64,000 nt of DNA from JAGNLV01 sp964612145 (GCA_964612145.1 CAZTBP010000021.1:9993-73992); one strand, 5' to 3'. Positions 1 through 9,577 are shown, numbered from the stretch's first letter. Program-made: numbers and translations. The notes: a model not told the origin generated them from the sequence alone.

Positions 1-3000
1 ACAAGATGACATCAGTCTGGCTGCCCAGGTCGATTGTCTGGGACGTAATCGTATCCGCTGGACCGTCAAGGTTGAGCGCATACGGAGCGGATGGTGGATT
101 GAGGGCCTCGGTTGAGACCTCGGCTCCTGAATTCAACGGCCAGCGCAAGACAATCAGGGTATCTTCCGGAAAAGAGGCGAACCACGGGAAGCCGCCCGGC
201 GGACCGGAAGAAATAGTTGTCAGCTCAGAGGAATCCTGTACAGTGGAATCATTGAATGAGGTAGCGATCACGAGAGACTGGCCAAAGTCGTTGGTTTCGG
301 CTGCAGGTGGAACGGCAACCTCGACAATTATATTGGTAGAGTCGCCAGGGGCGATCAAGTTGGTCTGGCTGATCACTGACACGCCCGCACTATCGAGAAT
401 GACGGCCTCCCAGTCTATTGTTGATTGGGCGGTCAGCTCGTACTGGTCGCTGTTCAGGCCCTTGTTGGTGATAGTCAATCCGTATCGAACGGCATCGCCG
501 GATGACCCGTATTGCGAGGCGAGCGCGGGGGTCACTCGCAGGTCGTAGCTGGGCGGATCACCAACATAAACGTCATCAATGAACCAGTCATCGAAGTCTC
601 CGGCATTGCCAAAATTTCGCAGTCGAAGCCGGAATTGACGGTGACGGGCATCGGGTGGCAGTTCTAATCTAACCTCTTCGAAGTTCGTCATGTCCGGGCC
701 ATCGCCGGGGTACTGTGCGATTATTTGCCAATTGCCGGTGGAATCAAGATACTCGACGAAAAGATCGTCGCCGACTTCGGGCGACTCGCCGAGCCCGGTG
801 CGCTGGTACGAGAAGACCAGCAGGGTGTTATTAGTGCCCTCCAAATCTACAGCCTTGGAGATCACGGTGTCGGCACCGAAGGGATTGCCGTTTAGGTTTA
901 GGGCGCGGGGGGGGGATGGAGGATTACTGGCCGTGAGCGCGTTGGTGGCATGAACGATTTTCACCCAGCGCGACGTGTCTACCGTGAAGTCCGGGAAGCT
1001 ATCGGTAAATGGAATGGCGACGGCTTCGCCACCGGAGACAGTAACCGCAGTTACCGTGTCACGGTGTATCGCATCGCCGACCGAGGCTATCTCAATCTGC
1101 GACGTTCGGGTTTCGCCATAGTCACTTGGGGGAATGGCCACGGCCACGTTGAAGGGATAGGTTTGGTCCGGCTGCAGAAAACCGGTTGAATTTATCGTGC
1201 CGGTACGCAAGCTGTCCCAGATACTGGTCGACCACTGCGACGTTATAAGTGTCAGGGTAAGTTCGTCTGGCAGGTTGCCGGTATTTTGTGCCACGTATTC
1301 AAACCAAACCGTATCGTCTACCAGGCCCTCTTTGGTTAACTCGTTTGGGCTGACTGCAATTGAGTAATCGATGACTTTGAAATAGTGCACCCCGGCGGTA
1401 TCGGCCTCACCAGATTCATCAAGCGCCGTAAGGTAGTAGGAAATGAATGCACCGGGTGATTGCGGCGGGATGTATCCGACGAATTCTTCGGGGTTTACGC
1501 CCGGTGTTAATGTAACAGTCGCCGGCGTGGCATCTATGTCGTAATGCAGCAGTAGTGAATCGGTGACAAGAGTCGTATCGGATGTTATCTGACAGACGAC
1601 TTCATAAGCGTTCAGGGTATCACGGGTATCTTTCAAGGGAGCATGGGCGATAGCGGTACCGGCCGAAATTGACTGCACAAGCAGCGCTGAGTTGTGGAGA
1701 TTGAGTCGCCCGCCGGTGACTGTAATGCCATACAGCGATGTGATTGGATCGGTACCGTCGAGGATCGCTTGCAGAATGAGGGTGGCGACGCTGTCGGGAT
1801 CCTGCTTTGCCATACCAATGACACCCTCGGCGGCTACTGAGTACATAAACGCGACCGCGCCCGCCACATGGGGAGTGGCCATCGAAGTTCCGGTCTTGTA
1901 GCCGTAGCCGCCTCCCGCAGTAGTGGAGTAGACGCCGGTCCCCGGAGCACCGAGATCAATGGTGGTCAGGCCGTAGCCAGCCCCCGAGTTGCGAGCGTCG
2001 TCATCGGTTGTGTTGGTGACCGACAGGAGATACCGGCTGGGACAGGCGGTCGGCACGTCGCCCTCGACGTCAATATCCATGCCGATATTCGCGGTTGCGG
2101 CGGCAGAGAGGATACCGTAGGCTCCCATCGAATCGTACATGGCACACCAGATAGGGTAGTTGGCAGGGTCGCCGTAATCTACACCAAAGGAGGAGTTGGT
2201 GACGACGACAAAAGCGCCGTAGGCACCGTCAGTTTCGTTATACCTTGCGCGCATCTCCAGGGCGTAACCGTAGGCTTCAACGGCGATGGCTTCCTGACCC
2301 GTGGAGCCGGCTATAGGTAGGACCTTGACATTCCAGTTGACGCCGGTAACTCCGGCGGTGTTGTTGCCGATCGCGGCGCCGATTCCGGCGACGTGTGTGC
2401 CATGGTCATTGCCGGGTACGGAGCCGTCGCTGTCATAAGCATCCCAACCATCGTAATCGTCGATATATCCGTTGCTGTCATCATCGATACCGTTGCCGGG
2501 TACTTCGTTGGTATTCTTGAAGTAGTCAATGTCGGGGTGATTCAGGTCACAGCCGCCGTCGACGACAGCTACGACGATCGGGTCGCACTGAGCGATGAGA
2601 CCTGAGGTTGTCAAGTCCCAGGCCTCGGGGGCGTCGATATCGGCATCGGCGGTTCCTCCAGTCTGTCCGGTGTTGTGTATCCCCCACTGATTGGAGAAGC
2701 CGGGGTCATCCGGGAAGGTCTGGCGCATCTCAATGTAGTGATTGAACTGTCCAAACTCAACGTCCGGGTCAAGCTGTACCCGGTCGAGAACTTGCTGGTG
2801 GTCGGCGGCCTTGAGTTGCCCGGTATTGTATCTGACAAGCCAGATGTTCATTCGGCGGGAAAGCAGCTTTACGGGGGTCAGGTTGATGTCGGCAAAAGTA
2901 TCAGTTAGGGTCGAGGCATCTTTACCGGAAGCCATTTGGATTATCAGATCGCCGGGGACAAAAGACGACTCAGCCGCGACACGATTTGGCACAAGACAAA

Positions 3001-3091
3001 GAAGTATGACAACGGACAACACAAGCGCAGATCCGGCGCTTGCGATCCGGCGCGGCGCGAATGAAACCATCGGGATTTTTCTCACAATCAT
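1..3091 (-). CDS. Secreted subtilisin-like serine protease (S8), C-terminus beyond window
   Basis: The minus strand is open from an ATG at 3091 to the window edge, about 1030 codons without a stop. A hydrophobic signal segment lies near residues 15-40. A propeptide-like region is followed by the subtilase domain with the full triad: Asp178 in VVDGG, His230 in DHGTHVAG and Ser403 in GTSMATPHVAGA. After the protease come beta-rich segments resembling CARDB and jelly-roll/MAM-type modules (for example FDDWFIDDVYVGD). The start is chosen because the signal peptide follows directly. The missing end may carry a dockerin or a sorting domain as in its neighbours, but that cannot be seen. It probably degrades extracellular protein. 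Family assignment is firm; substrate is unknown. Confidence 0.93.
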   Translation of the reverse strand, partial: MIVRKIPMVSFAPRRIASAGSALVLSVVILLCLVPNRVAAESSFVPGDLIIQMASGKDASTLTDTFADINLTPVKLLSRRMNIWLVRYNTGQLKAADHQQVLDRVQLDPDVEFGQFNHYIEMRQTFPDDPGFSNQWGIHNTGQTGGTADADIDAPEAWDLTTSGLIAQCDPIVVAVVDGGCDLNHPDIDYFKNTNEVPGNGIDDDSNGYIDDYDGWDAYDSDGSVPGNDHGTHVAGIGAAIGNNTAGVTGVNWNVKVLPIAGSTGQEAIAVEAYGYALEMRARYNETDGAYGAFVVVTNSSFGVDYGDPANYPIWCAMYDSMGAYGILSAAATANIGMDIDVEGDVPTACPSRYLLSVTNTTDDDARNSGAGYGLTTIDLGAPGTGVYSTTAGGGYGYKTGTSMATPHVAGAVAFMYSVAAEGVIGMAKQDPDSVATLILQAILDGTDPITSLYGITVTGGRLNLHNSALLVQSISAGTAIAHAPLKDTRDTLNAYEVVCQITSDTTLVTDSLLLHYDIDATPATVTLTPGVNPEEFVGYIPPQSPGAFISYYLTALDESGEADTAGVHYFKVIDYSIAVSPNELTKEGLVDDTVWFEYVAQNTGNLPDELTLTLITSQWSTSIWDSLRTGTINSTGFLQPDQTYPFNVAVAIPPSDYGETRTSQIEIASVGDAIHRDTVTAVTVSGGEAVAIPFTDSFPDFTVDTSRWVKIVHATNALTASNPPSPPRALNLNGNPFGADTVISKAVDLEGTNNTLLVFSYQRTGLGESPEVGDDLFVEYLDSTGNWQIIAQYPGDGPDMTNFEEVRLELPPDARHRQFRLRLRNFGNAGDFDDWFIDDVYVGDPPSYDLRVTPALASQYGSSGDAVRYGLTITNKGLNSDQYELTAQSTIDWEAVILDSAGVSVISQTNLIAPGDSTNIIVEVAVPPAAETNDFGQSLVIATSFNDSTVQDSSELTTISSGPPGGFPWFASFPEDTLIVLRWPLNSGAEVSTEALNPPSAPYALNLDGPADTITSQTIDLGSQTDVIL

Positions 3092-3398
3092 CGTTTAGCA
3101 GTTTCTTGAATAGGTGCTATCGCTCGGGTGGACCGCAAAAAGGAGTATCGCCACCGGCGGATGAAGCACAGGCACATAACGTACCCAATCTAAGATAAAG
3201 CTAAACGAAATACTCTGAAAGTCAATAAGAATACGGTGTGGAGGGCCGTTGGTGGTGCTTCAGTGGGGGCTTATTTTCCTGCTGACTATTCACGGGTGAT
3301 GATATAGATTAAACGGTGCAGTGAAGCCAAATGTGTCAGGTTTTGGCGCACGCATGCATGGGTGACTCCGGTTCTTGTAATATATGGAGGTTATGAAA

Positions 3399-5516
3399 AT
3401 GAAGCGCACCTACTGGATTCCGGCTGCCCTGATATTGTTCTGTTGCGCAAGCGCAGCGGCACAGGATGAAGCCGCAATGCCGACGCCGCCCGAAGCACCG
3501 AAGCAGCTTCGGGTCGATACCGTTCATGGGCACGTTTTCGAAGACAACTACTACTGGATGCGAAGTCGGGGTGACTCGGCGGTTATCGCGTACCTCGAGG
3601 CAGAGAACGCCTATACCGAGGCGATGACGGCCAAGACCGACTCGCTGGAGGAAGAGCTCTTTCAGGAACTGAAGGGACGCATCAAGGAAACCGATCTTTC
3701 GGTCCCGGCAAGGTATATGGACTATTTTTATTACTCGCGCACCGAGGAGGGACAGCAGTATGAAATTTACTGTCGGAAGAAAGGTTCACTTGAGGCCGAG
3801 GAAGAGGTCATCCTGAACATTAATACGCTGGCTGAGGGTCATGATTTTTACTCGGTCGGGGCATTTGAGATCAGCCCGAATCAGGAATTGCTGGCTTTTT
3901 CTTTCGATACGACCGGTAGTGAGACGTATACGCTGGTCGTGAAGAACCTTACCAACGGCGCCTATTTTTCCGACAGTATACCGGGAATGTCGTCAGCCGC
4001 CTGGGCGGCCGACAACAAGACTATTTTCTACACGACAGAAGACAGCACACGGCGGCCGGACAAACTGTGGCGGCATGTTCTGGGTACGGAAGGCGTGGAA
4101 GATGTGCTGGTTTATCACGAAACGGATCCGGCCTACTATCTGGGGATTACCGCGACCCGTAGCCGGGAGTATTTGCTGCTGGGTGTGGGTTCGATGATCA
4201 CGTCAGAATACCGGTATCTGAGGACCGACGATCCGACCGGGGAGTTCAGGTTGATTCGTCCGAGGCAGCAGGGGATCGAGTACACGGTGAATCACCAGGG
4301 TGACTATTTCTATATCAATACCAACGACAACGCCGTCAATTTCCGGTTGATGCAAGCGCCGGTTGACAATCCAGGTTATCAGAACTGGGAAGAAGTAATT
4401 CCCGCCCGGGATTCGGTTAAGATTAAAGGTATCGATTGCTTCGAGAATCACCTGGTGATTTACGAGCTGGCACGGGCGCTGCCGGAAGTGCGTATTCGCA
4501 ATACGACCGATGACAGCGAGTACTATATCGAATTCCCGGAGCCGATCTACACCGTGTATCCGGACCGGAATCCATCCTACGACGCCCACAAACTGCGGTA
4601 TAACTACCAGTCAATGGTCACGCCGAGTACGATCGTTCAATTCGATATGAACACGAAAGAGCGTGAAACTCTCAAACAGAAAGAAGTGCTCGGCGGTTTT
4701 GATCCCAACGACTACGTGCAGGAGCGGATTTGGGCGCCGGCCGGCGATGGAGCGATGATCCCGATGTCACTGGTGTACCGCAAGGGGCTGAAGAAGAACG
4801 GCTCCAACCCGGCTTATATGTATGGCTACGGGGCTTATGGCATGAACATGGAACCGTGGTTTTCAACCAACCGCATCAGCCTGCTGGATCGCGGCTTTGT
4901 CTATGCCGTGGCACATATTCGTGGCGGCGGCATGATGGGGCGGCCGTGGTATGAGGACGGCAAGCTGCTGAACAAGCGCAACACCTTTACCGATTTCATC
5001 GCATGTGGTGATTACCTGGTCAATGAGGGATACACGACCCACGAGAAAATGGCGATTTCCGGCGGTTCAGCCGGTGGACTGTTGATCGGGGCCGTCGTGA
5101 ATATGCGTCCGGACCTGGCCGGGGTTGCAGTCGCCGAGGTACCGTTCGTTGACATTATGAATACGATGCTGGATGAGTCAATTCCGCTGACAGTAATCGA
5201 ATACGAGGAGTGGGGCAACCCCAACGAAAGAGAGTATTTCGATTATATGCTGTCATACTCGCCGTACGACAATGTCGCGGTGAAGGATTATCCGGCGATG
5301 CTGATTACGGCCGGGCTGAACGACCCGCGGGTACCGTACTGGGAGGCAGCCAAATGGACCGCCAAACTGAGGGATATGAAGACCGGCGATGACCCGATCC
5401 TGCTTAAGACAAATTTGGGCGCGGGGCACATGGGCGCCTCCGGACGGTATGACTATCTACGGGAGGTGGCGTTTGAGTTCGCGTTTGTGCTGGATCAACT
5501 GGGGGTTGTGCAGTAG
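3399..5516 (+). CDS. Prolyl oligopeptidase family peptidase (S9A, oligopeptidase B-like)
   Basis: This is an exported serine peptidase of the S9A family, which cleaves short peptides and often prefers basic residues. An N-terminal beta-propeller is followed by an alpha/beta-hydrolase domain. Counting from the ATG at 3399, the triad is Ser557 in GGSAGG, Asp642 in LNDPRV and His677 in GAGHMGASGR. In-frame ATGs lie at 3384, 3393 and 3399; the Shine-Dalgarno GGAGG at 3386-3390 is inside the longest form and ideally spaced only for 3399. That start gives a signal peptide (MKRTYWIPAALILFCCASAAAQ). Its length of 705 aa is normal for the family. It stands alone with a strong terminator behind it. Lack of the basic-specific pocket cannot be excluded. 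Confidence 0.95.
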   Translation: MKRTYWIPAALILFCCASAAAQDEAAMPTPPEAPKQLRVDTVHGHVFEDNYYWMRSRGDSAVIAYLEAENAYTEAMTAKTDSLEEELFQELKGRIKETDLSVPARYMDYFYYSRTEEGQQYEIYCRKKGSLEAEEEVILNINTLAEGHDFYSVGAFEISPNQELLAFSFDTTGSETYTLVVKNLTNGAYFSDSIPGMSSAAWAADNKTIFYTTEDSTRRPDKLWRHVLGTEGVEDVLVYHETDPAYYLGITATRSREYLLLGVGSMITSEYRYLRTDDPTGEFRLIRPRQQGIEYTVNHQGDYFYINTNDNAVNFRLMQAPVDNPGYQNWEEVIPARDSVKIKGIDCFENHLVIYELARALPEVRIRNTTDDSEYYIEFPEPIYTVYPDRNPSYDAHKLRYNYQSMVTPSTIVQFDMNTKERETLKQKEVLGGFDPNDYVQERIWAPAGDGAMIPMSLVYRKGLKKNGSNPAYMYGYGAYGMNMEPWFSTNRISLLDRGFVYAVAHIRGGGMMGRPWYEDGKLLNKRNTFTDFIACGDYLVNEGYTTHEKMAISGGSAGGLLIGAVVNMRPDLAGVAVAEVPFVDIMNTMLDESIPLTVIEYEEWGNPNEREYFDYMLSYSPYDNVAVKDYPAMLITAGLNDPRVPYWEAAKWTAKLRDMKTGDDPILLKTNLGAGHMGASGRYDYLREVAFEFAFVLDQLGVVQ

Positions 5517-5546
5517 CGGCAGCGGGCGACAGATGTTGACGCAATT

Positions 5547-5590
5547 AAGAAATCCGCCGGGGCAGGGGAACACCGCCGGCGGATTTCTTT
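5547..5590 (+). terminator. Intrinsic terminator after the S9 peptidase
   Basis: A perfect 14-bp inverted repeat (arms 5547-5560 and 5576-5589, AAGAAATCCGCCGG) with a 15-nt loop ends in a T-rich stretch, 30 bp after the S9 stop codon. Confidence 0.85.
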
Positions 5591-5810
5591 AGGGGAGGTC
5601 TCATGAAGCACCAGTAGTATAATCGAATTTTATGGACCGAGTCAATCTTTTTTTACTGATCTGTACAGTTTTTTTCGGGAGAGGAGTTTGGCCATATAAA
5701 CAGGTGCCCGGCACAAATAAAGCAGCGCTCTACATAGGCAGGCGTAAGCAGTTTTAAATTAAAGCTTTGCAGCTGCCGAACTTGGTGTCCGGCAGCCGCA
5801 TCGCAAGCAG

Positions 5811-6173
5811 TTATGCGGGAGGATTTTGCGAGTGCTGCTCGGAGGACCGGAGCATCTTCTGGGCCAGGCCGAAATAAACCAGGAATCCAATTCCGGCAAA
5901 CAGCAGCATGAGGCCAAACGTGCCGCCGTCGTCGAACAGCTCCGGATTCAAGTAAGACAGCATCAGGGCCAATCCGAGGCCGACCAGCACGAGTCCCCAT
6001 TTGAGGGAGGAAAGGCGCTGGGCCTCGATATCGTGGGCGAAAAACCCCCTGGCCCGCTCGTCGATTTCTCCCTTTTCGATCAGGAGCCGTTTGGTGCGGT
6101 AATCAAGTATGATCTTGATTATCGCCACGAACGACCCGAATATTATGCCTGGAATAAGAACTTCAGTATACAT
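5811..6173 (-). CDS. Small membrane protein, DUF6249-like
   Basis: A 120-residue protein with a hydrophobic N-terminal segment (about residues 5-23), a charged cytoplasmic stretch rich in Lys/Arg/Glu, and two further transmembrane segments (about 58-75 and 85-103). It ends in a short polar tail. The pattern matches small DUF6249-type membrane proteins, which often sit beside ECF sigma/anti-sigma pairs; here such a pair starts about 130 bp away on the other strand. A Shine-Dalgarno AAAGGAG precedes the ATG. Function is unknown; a role in envelope stress is only a guess from context. Confidence 0.75.
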   Translation of the reverse strand: MYTEVLIPGIIFGSFVAIIKIILDYRTKRLLIEKGEIDERARGFFAHDIEAQRLSSLKWGLVLVGLGLALMLSYLNPELFDDGGTFGLMLLFAGIGFLVYFGLAQKMLRSSEQHSQNPPA

Positions 6174-6290
6174 TTGTCGTCTCCTTTGGTTAACCTGTTT
6201 CCTTCTGCTGCATCTGACCGACAGGGTTGCCGGTTTGTTGCAGTTTTTTTCGGAGGACCAGGTGCAACAATAAACGGTCTCATGCTGTCC

Positions 6291-6296
6291 TATAGT
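6291..6296 (+). promoter_or_regulatory. Possible -10 element giving a leaderless or near-leaderless sigma factor mRNA
   Basis: TATAGT lies only 4 bp before the ATG at 6301, and no Shine-Dalgarno precedes that ATG. If it is a real -10, transcription would start at about the start codon. No good -35 is visible, so this is weak. Confidence 0.25.
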
Positions 6297-6300
6297 ATGT

Positions 6301-6903
6301 ATGCAGGATTATGCGGATGACAGCCGGACTCTGATTGCCGAGATTTTGAGCGGGAATCACCGAGCCTTTCACGTCTTCGTTGAGAAATATCAGCGTCTGG
6401 TGAGCCATATCGTGTTTCGAATGGTGAGTAACCGGGCCGACCGCGAAGACCTGTGTCAGGAGGTTTCTGTCAAAATGTATCGGAATCTGCGTGGGTTTAA
6501 ATTCGGTTCGAAGGTCTCCACTTGGATTGCCCGGATTGCGTACAATACCTGCATCAATTATCTGGAAAAGAAAAAAGTCCCGCTTCTGCAGGATATGAGC
6601 AACGACGACGATGAGCGCGATGCGATTGATGCGGCCGCGGATCAATCGATATCATTGGAAGTTCAAATTGAGAATCGGGACTTGTTTGAGCGGGTGCAAG
6701 CGGAGATGAAGCATTTGCCGCCACAATACGCGGCGGTTCTGACTTTGTATCATCTGGATGAGATGACGTACGAGGAGATTACCGAGATCACAGATCTTCC
6801 GATGGGGACGGTCAAAAGCTATCTTTTTCGGGCCCGCAAGCTGCTGAAGGACAGATTGAATAATAAGTACCATATGGAGGATATATGGCAACAAGGCATA
6901 TGA
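6301..6903 (+). CDS. ECF (RpoE-type) RNA polymerase sigma factor
   Basis: A 200-residue sigma-70 family protein. Region 2 spans about residues 20-90 (FVEKYQRLVSHIVFRM ... DREDLCQEVSVKMYRNL ... VSTWIARIAYNTCINY). Region 4 spans about 135-190 (LPPQYAAVLTLYHLDEMTYEEIT ... MGTVKSYLFRARKLLKDRL). It would direct RNA polymerase to a small stress or envelope regulon and is held by the anti-sigma encoded next, whose start overlaps its end by 19 bp. No clear ribosome-binding site precedes the ATG, so the start could be leaderless or slightly different. Class assignment is firm; the inducing signal is unknown. Confidence 0.93.
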   Translation: MQDYADDSRTLIAEILSGNHRAFHVFVEKYQRLVSHIVFRMVSNRADREDLCQEVSVKMYRNLRGFKFGSKVSTWIARIAYNTCINYLEKKKVPLLQDMSNDDDERDAIDAAADQSISLEVQIENRDLFERVQAEMKHLPPQYAAVLTLYHLDEMTYEEITEITDLPMGTVKSYLFRARKLLKDRLNNKYHMEDIWQQGI

Positions 6904-7403
6904 CCGAAGAGGAGATCCAGGCGTATCTGGACAAAGGCCAGTCGTCGCTGGACCAGGTGTTTGATTCGCATCTGTCGCAGTGCGGCGAGTGTCGGGCGAG
7001 AGTGAGCGAATACCGGCAGTTGTACGGCGCACTCGCCGAGGAGCCGAATGCAGTGCTTTCTCCGGGCTTTCCAGATACGGTGATTGCCCGGGTGGCGGCT
7101 GAGGATGCCAAGCGGGTCGAGCAGCGTCGATGGAACATACTTTATTCGACTTTGGGCGTATTGGGACTGATCGCGGCCTCGGCATACTTCATTAACTGGC
7201 AACCGCTGATAGACAGTATTCGCAGCGCGCTGGCGCCGTCGCTGAACAGGGGTTCAGAGGCGCTGGCGGAATTGCAGTCGTCGGCGGCAAGTGCGGATCA
7301 AAACACGCTTCTTCTGCTGCTGTTTGTGGTGGTGGTGATTGCGATTATCGCCGGTGCCGACCATTTGCTGTTTCGGGGACGGCACGCTCGGTACTGCCTG
7401 TAA
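6885..7403 (+). CDS. Membrane anti-sigma factor with zinc-finger (zf-HC2) domain
   Basis: The N-terminal cytoplasmic domain carries the zinc-binding anti-sigma signature His-x3-Cys-x2-Cys (SHLSQCGEC). Two hydrophobic segments follow, near residues 86-104 and 143-162, so the linker between them would lie in the periplasm. It overlaps the sigma gene by 19 bp and has its own GGAGG at about 6876 inside the sigma gene, which points to coupled translation. By family knowledge it sequesters the cognate ECF factor and releases it on an envelope or redox signal. The hairpin at 7438-7478 ends the pair. Confidence 0.9.
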   Translation: MATRHMTEEEIQAYLDKGQSSLDQVFDSHLSQCGECRARVSEYRQLYGALAEEPNAVLSPGFPDTVIARVAAEDAKRVEQRRWNILYSTLGVLGLIAASAYFINWQPLIDSIRSALAPSLNRGSEALAELQSSAASADQNTLLLLLFVVVVIAIIAGADHLLFRGRHARYCL

Positions 7404-7437
7404 AGTTCGCCCCCTTTGATTTTGCTTTCGTAAATAC

Positions 7438-7484
7438 CGGTCAGGCTTTACTATAAGGGAGAATAGTAAGCCTGACCGTTTTCT
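7438..7484 (+). terminator. Intrinsic terminator of the sigma/anti-sigma pair
   Basis: Arms 7438-7454 and 7463-7478 pair over 16 bp with one bulged T and an 8-nt loop, followed by TTTTCTT. It separates the anti-sigma gene from osmC. Confidence 0.85.
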
Positions 7485-7503
7485 TATTCAGGAGAGAATC
7501 TTC

Positions 7504-7971
7504 ATGGAGCAGAAGCAAGCCAGTGTGACTCTTCAGCGACTGAACGACTTTGAATTCAAAGTAAGTTTCAACGACAAGGGCCGGGAGCTGATCATGGATG
7601 AGCCGGAACCACTCGGAGGCAATCAGGGACCAAACGCGTCGCAAGTGCTTTCGGCGGCGATCGGGAACTGCCTGTCAGCCAGTCTGCTGTTTTGCCTCCA
7701 GAAGTCCCGGGCCGAAGCGAAAGACCTCAAAACGACAGTTACGACGACCATCGGGCGCAACGACAAAGGGAGGTTTCGAGTCGAGAAAACAGAGGTCACC
7801 ATCGAGCTGGAGGTTAGTGAAGATGACGACAAAAAGCTCGGTCGGTGTACGGATTTGTTCGAGGACTTTTGTATCGTCACTGCCGCCGTGAGGGAGGGGA
7901 TCGAGGTTGATGTGACCATCAAGATGAAGGGGACAGACGAGGTCGTCTACGATTCCAGCGATCACAAATAG
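7504..7971 (+). CDS. OsmC family peroxiredoxin-like protein
   Basis: A 155-residue OsmC/Ohr-fold protein. The two conserved cysteines that carry out peroxide reduction in the family are both present: one in AIGNCLSAS at the start of the central helix and one in EDFCIVTAAVREGI near the C-terminus. The family detoxifies organic hydroperoxides in the cytoplasm, using thiol or lipoyl reductants. AGGAGA precedes the ATG. It lies between two terminators, so it is probably monocistronic. Its place after a sigma/anti-sigma pair may be chance, but control by that sigma factor is possible. Confidence 0.92.
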   Translation: MEQKQASVTLQRLNDFEFKVSFNDKGRELIMDEPEPLGGNQGPNASQVLSAAIGNCLSASLLFCLQKSRAEAKDLKTTVTTTIGRNDKGRFRVEKTEVTIELEVSEDDDKKLGRCTDLFEDFCIVTAAVREGIEVDVTIKMKGTDEVVYDSSDHK

Positions 7972-7985
7972 TCATCGGGAGGAAT

Positions 7986-8017
7986 AAGAAAAGCCGCCGA
8001 AGTGCTTCGACGGCTTT
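7986..8017 (-). terminator. Terminator between osmC and glnA, chiefly for glnA
   Basis: Arms 7990-8002 and 8005-8017 pair with one mismatch around a 2-nt loop. Read on the minus strand, the hairpin is followed by TTCTTATT, fitting termination of glnA; on the plus strand the T-run is poor. Confidence 0.7.
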
Positions 8018-8021
8018 GATC

Positions 8022-9434
8022 TTACGTGTGATAGTATAATTCGAATTCGTGCGGTGTCGGCCGTACTCGTATCTGGGTGACCTCCTGCCTTTTGAGTGCG
8101 GACCAGTTGGCGAGCAAGTCTTCGGTGAAGACGCCGCCTTCCAAAAGGAAATCGTGGTCGCGGTCAAGGGCGTCGAGCGCTTTGGTAAGCGAGGTCGGGA
8201 GCTGGTGGATTTCGGCCAGTTCGTCCTCGGACAATTTGTCCAGATTCTTGTCCAGGGGCAGCCCGGGGTCAATCTCGTTTTTGATGCCGTCGAGTCCGGC
8301 CATCACCATTGCGGCGTAGGCCAGGTACGGGTTCATGGTGCCGTCGGGGGGCCGGAACTCTATCCGCATTTTCTTCGGGTCGCGCTGGTAGCCCGGGATG
8401 CGGACGCAGGCGGTGCGGTTGCCGACAGAGAACGTGCCGGCTACGGGCGCCTCGAACCCCGGCACGAGTCGTTTGAACGAATTCGTGGACGGGTTTGTAA
8501 AGGCCAGGATGGCGTCGACATGTTTGAGCAAACCACCGACGTAGTGCAGGCCGGTTTTGGAGAGCATTGCCGGGCCGTTTTTGGCGTAGAAGACAGAGCC
8601 TTTGTCGTTGGCCAGGTACTGGTGGACGTGAAGGCCGGATCCCGGTTCGTTAAACAACGGCTTGGGCATGAAGGTGGCTGATTTCTGCCGCCGGAAACAG
8701 TGGTTTTTTACGATATACTTGACCAACATCGATTGATCGGCCATTTCCGGCATAGGGGCGAACTGCACTTCGATTTCGTGCTGCCCTCCGGAGCCGACTT
8801 CGTGGTGGTGATATTTCAGCTTTATGCCGACCTCGGCCAGCAGTACGGATATTTCCGAGCGAAGATTGAAGGTTCGGTCCATCGGCGGCCCGATATGGTA
8901 ACCCTTCTTAAATGGGATCTTAAAACCGAGGTTCTCTTCATCCGTCGCCGCACTCCACTCGGCCTCGACGGAATCCAGGTGGTAGAACGCGCTGTCGGCG
9001 CCCTGGAAGAAGTTGACTTTGTCGAAAACGTAGAATTCAAATTCCGGACCAAGGATCGATCGTGTCCCCGGGAGCGTTTTGTGCAGGTACTTCTGCGCAT
9101 CGGCTACAACCCGGCGGGGATTTCGGGAGTACGGGATGATTTTGTCGGCGGATTCCATAACATCCCCGATCAGGGACAGGGTCGGTCGTTCGAAAAACGG
9201 GTCCATAAAAGCCGTCCGCGGATCGGGCAGCATAATCATGTCACCTTGTTCGATTGAGGAGAAGCCGGGCAGGGAAGAGCCGTCGACGCCGACCCCATGA
9301 GACATCAATTCCCGGTTGAGAGAGCTGATGGGCAGCGTGATGTGATGCCAGAGGCCAAGCAGGTCACCGAATTTCAGATCAAGAAATTCGGCCTTGTTGG
9401 TGTTGGCCATTTTCTGTAAGTCTGGGAGCTTCAT
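8022..9434 (-). CDS. glnA: Glutamine synthetase type I, lacking the adenylylation tyrosine
   Basis: A 470-residue type I glutamine synthetase, which joins ammonia to glutamate using ATP in the cytoplasm. Family motifs are present: VDGSSLPGF, the metal/ATP residues in GPEFEFYVFD, HHHEVGSGGQHEIEVQF, GSGLHVHQ, the FTNPSTNSFKRLVPG loop and RIEFRPPDGTMNPYLA. At the site that is Tyr397 in the E. coli enzyme (KNLYDL), this protein reads KNLDKL, with Asp399 in place of Tyr. Control by GlnE-type adenylylation is therefore unlikely. No glnB or nitrogen regulator is adjacent. AGGA precedes the ATG and a promoter-like pair lies upstream. Confidence 0.96.
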   Translation of the reverse strand: MKLPDLQKMANTNKAEFLDLKFGDLLGLWHHITLPISSLNRELMSHGVGVDGSSLPGFSSIEQGDMIMLPDPRTAFMDPFFERPTLSLIGDVMESADKIIPYSRNPRRVVADAQKYLHKTLPGTRSILGPEFEFYVFDKVNFFQGADSAFYHLDSVEAEWSAATDEENLGFKIPFKKGYHIGPPMDRTFNLRSEISVLLAEVGIKLKYHHHEVGSGGQHEIEVQFAPMPEMADQSMLVKYIVKNHCFRRQKSATFMPKPLFNEPGSGLHVHQYLANDKGSVFYAKNGPAMLSKTGLHYVGGLLKHVDAILAFTNPSTNSFKRLVPGFEAPVAGTFSVGNRTACVRIPGYQRDPKKMRIEFRPPDGTMNPYLAYAAMVMAGLDGIKNEIDPGLPLDKNLDKLSEDELAEIHQLPTSLTKALDALDRDHDFLLEGGVFTEDLLANWSALKRQEVTQIRVRPTPHEFELYYHT

Positions 9435-9479
9435 GAAATGTCCTCATTTACTTGAGAATGTTTGTGAACCATTTCACAT

Positions 9480-9507
9480 AATATATGATAGTCGCTTCTC
9501 TTTTCAA
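9480..9507 (-). promoter_or_regulatory. Possible sigma-70-like promoter of glnA
   Basis: On the minus strand TTGAAA (9502-9507) and TATATT (9480-9485) are separated by 16 bp, 46 bp upstream of the glnA start codon. Confidence 0.45.
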
Positions 9508-9544
9508 GCATAATCTGACCGAGGAGACAGGTGAATACGGGTAG

Positions 9545-9577
9545 AAAAAACCGGCGAGGGGACGCCTCGCCGGTCTT
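9545..9577 (-). terminator. Intrinsic terminator of the 9604-12261 gene
   Basis: A perfect 10-bp GC-rich stem (9550-9559 and 9565-9574) with a 5-nt loop is followed on the minus strand by TTTTTT. Confidence 0.88.
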
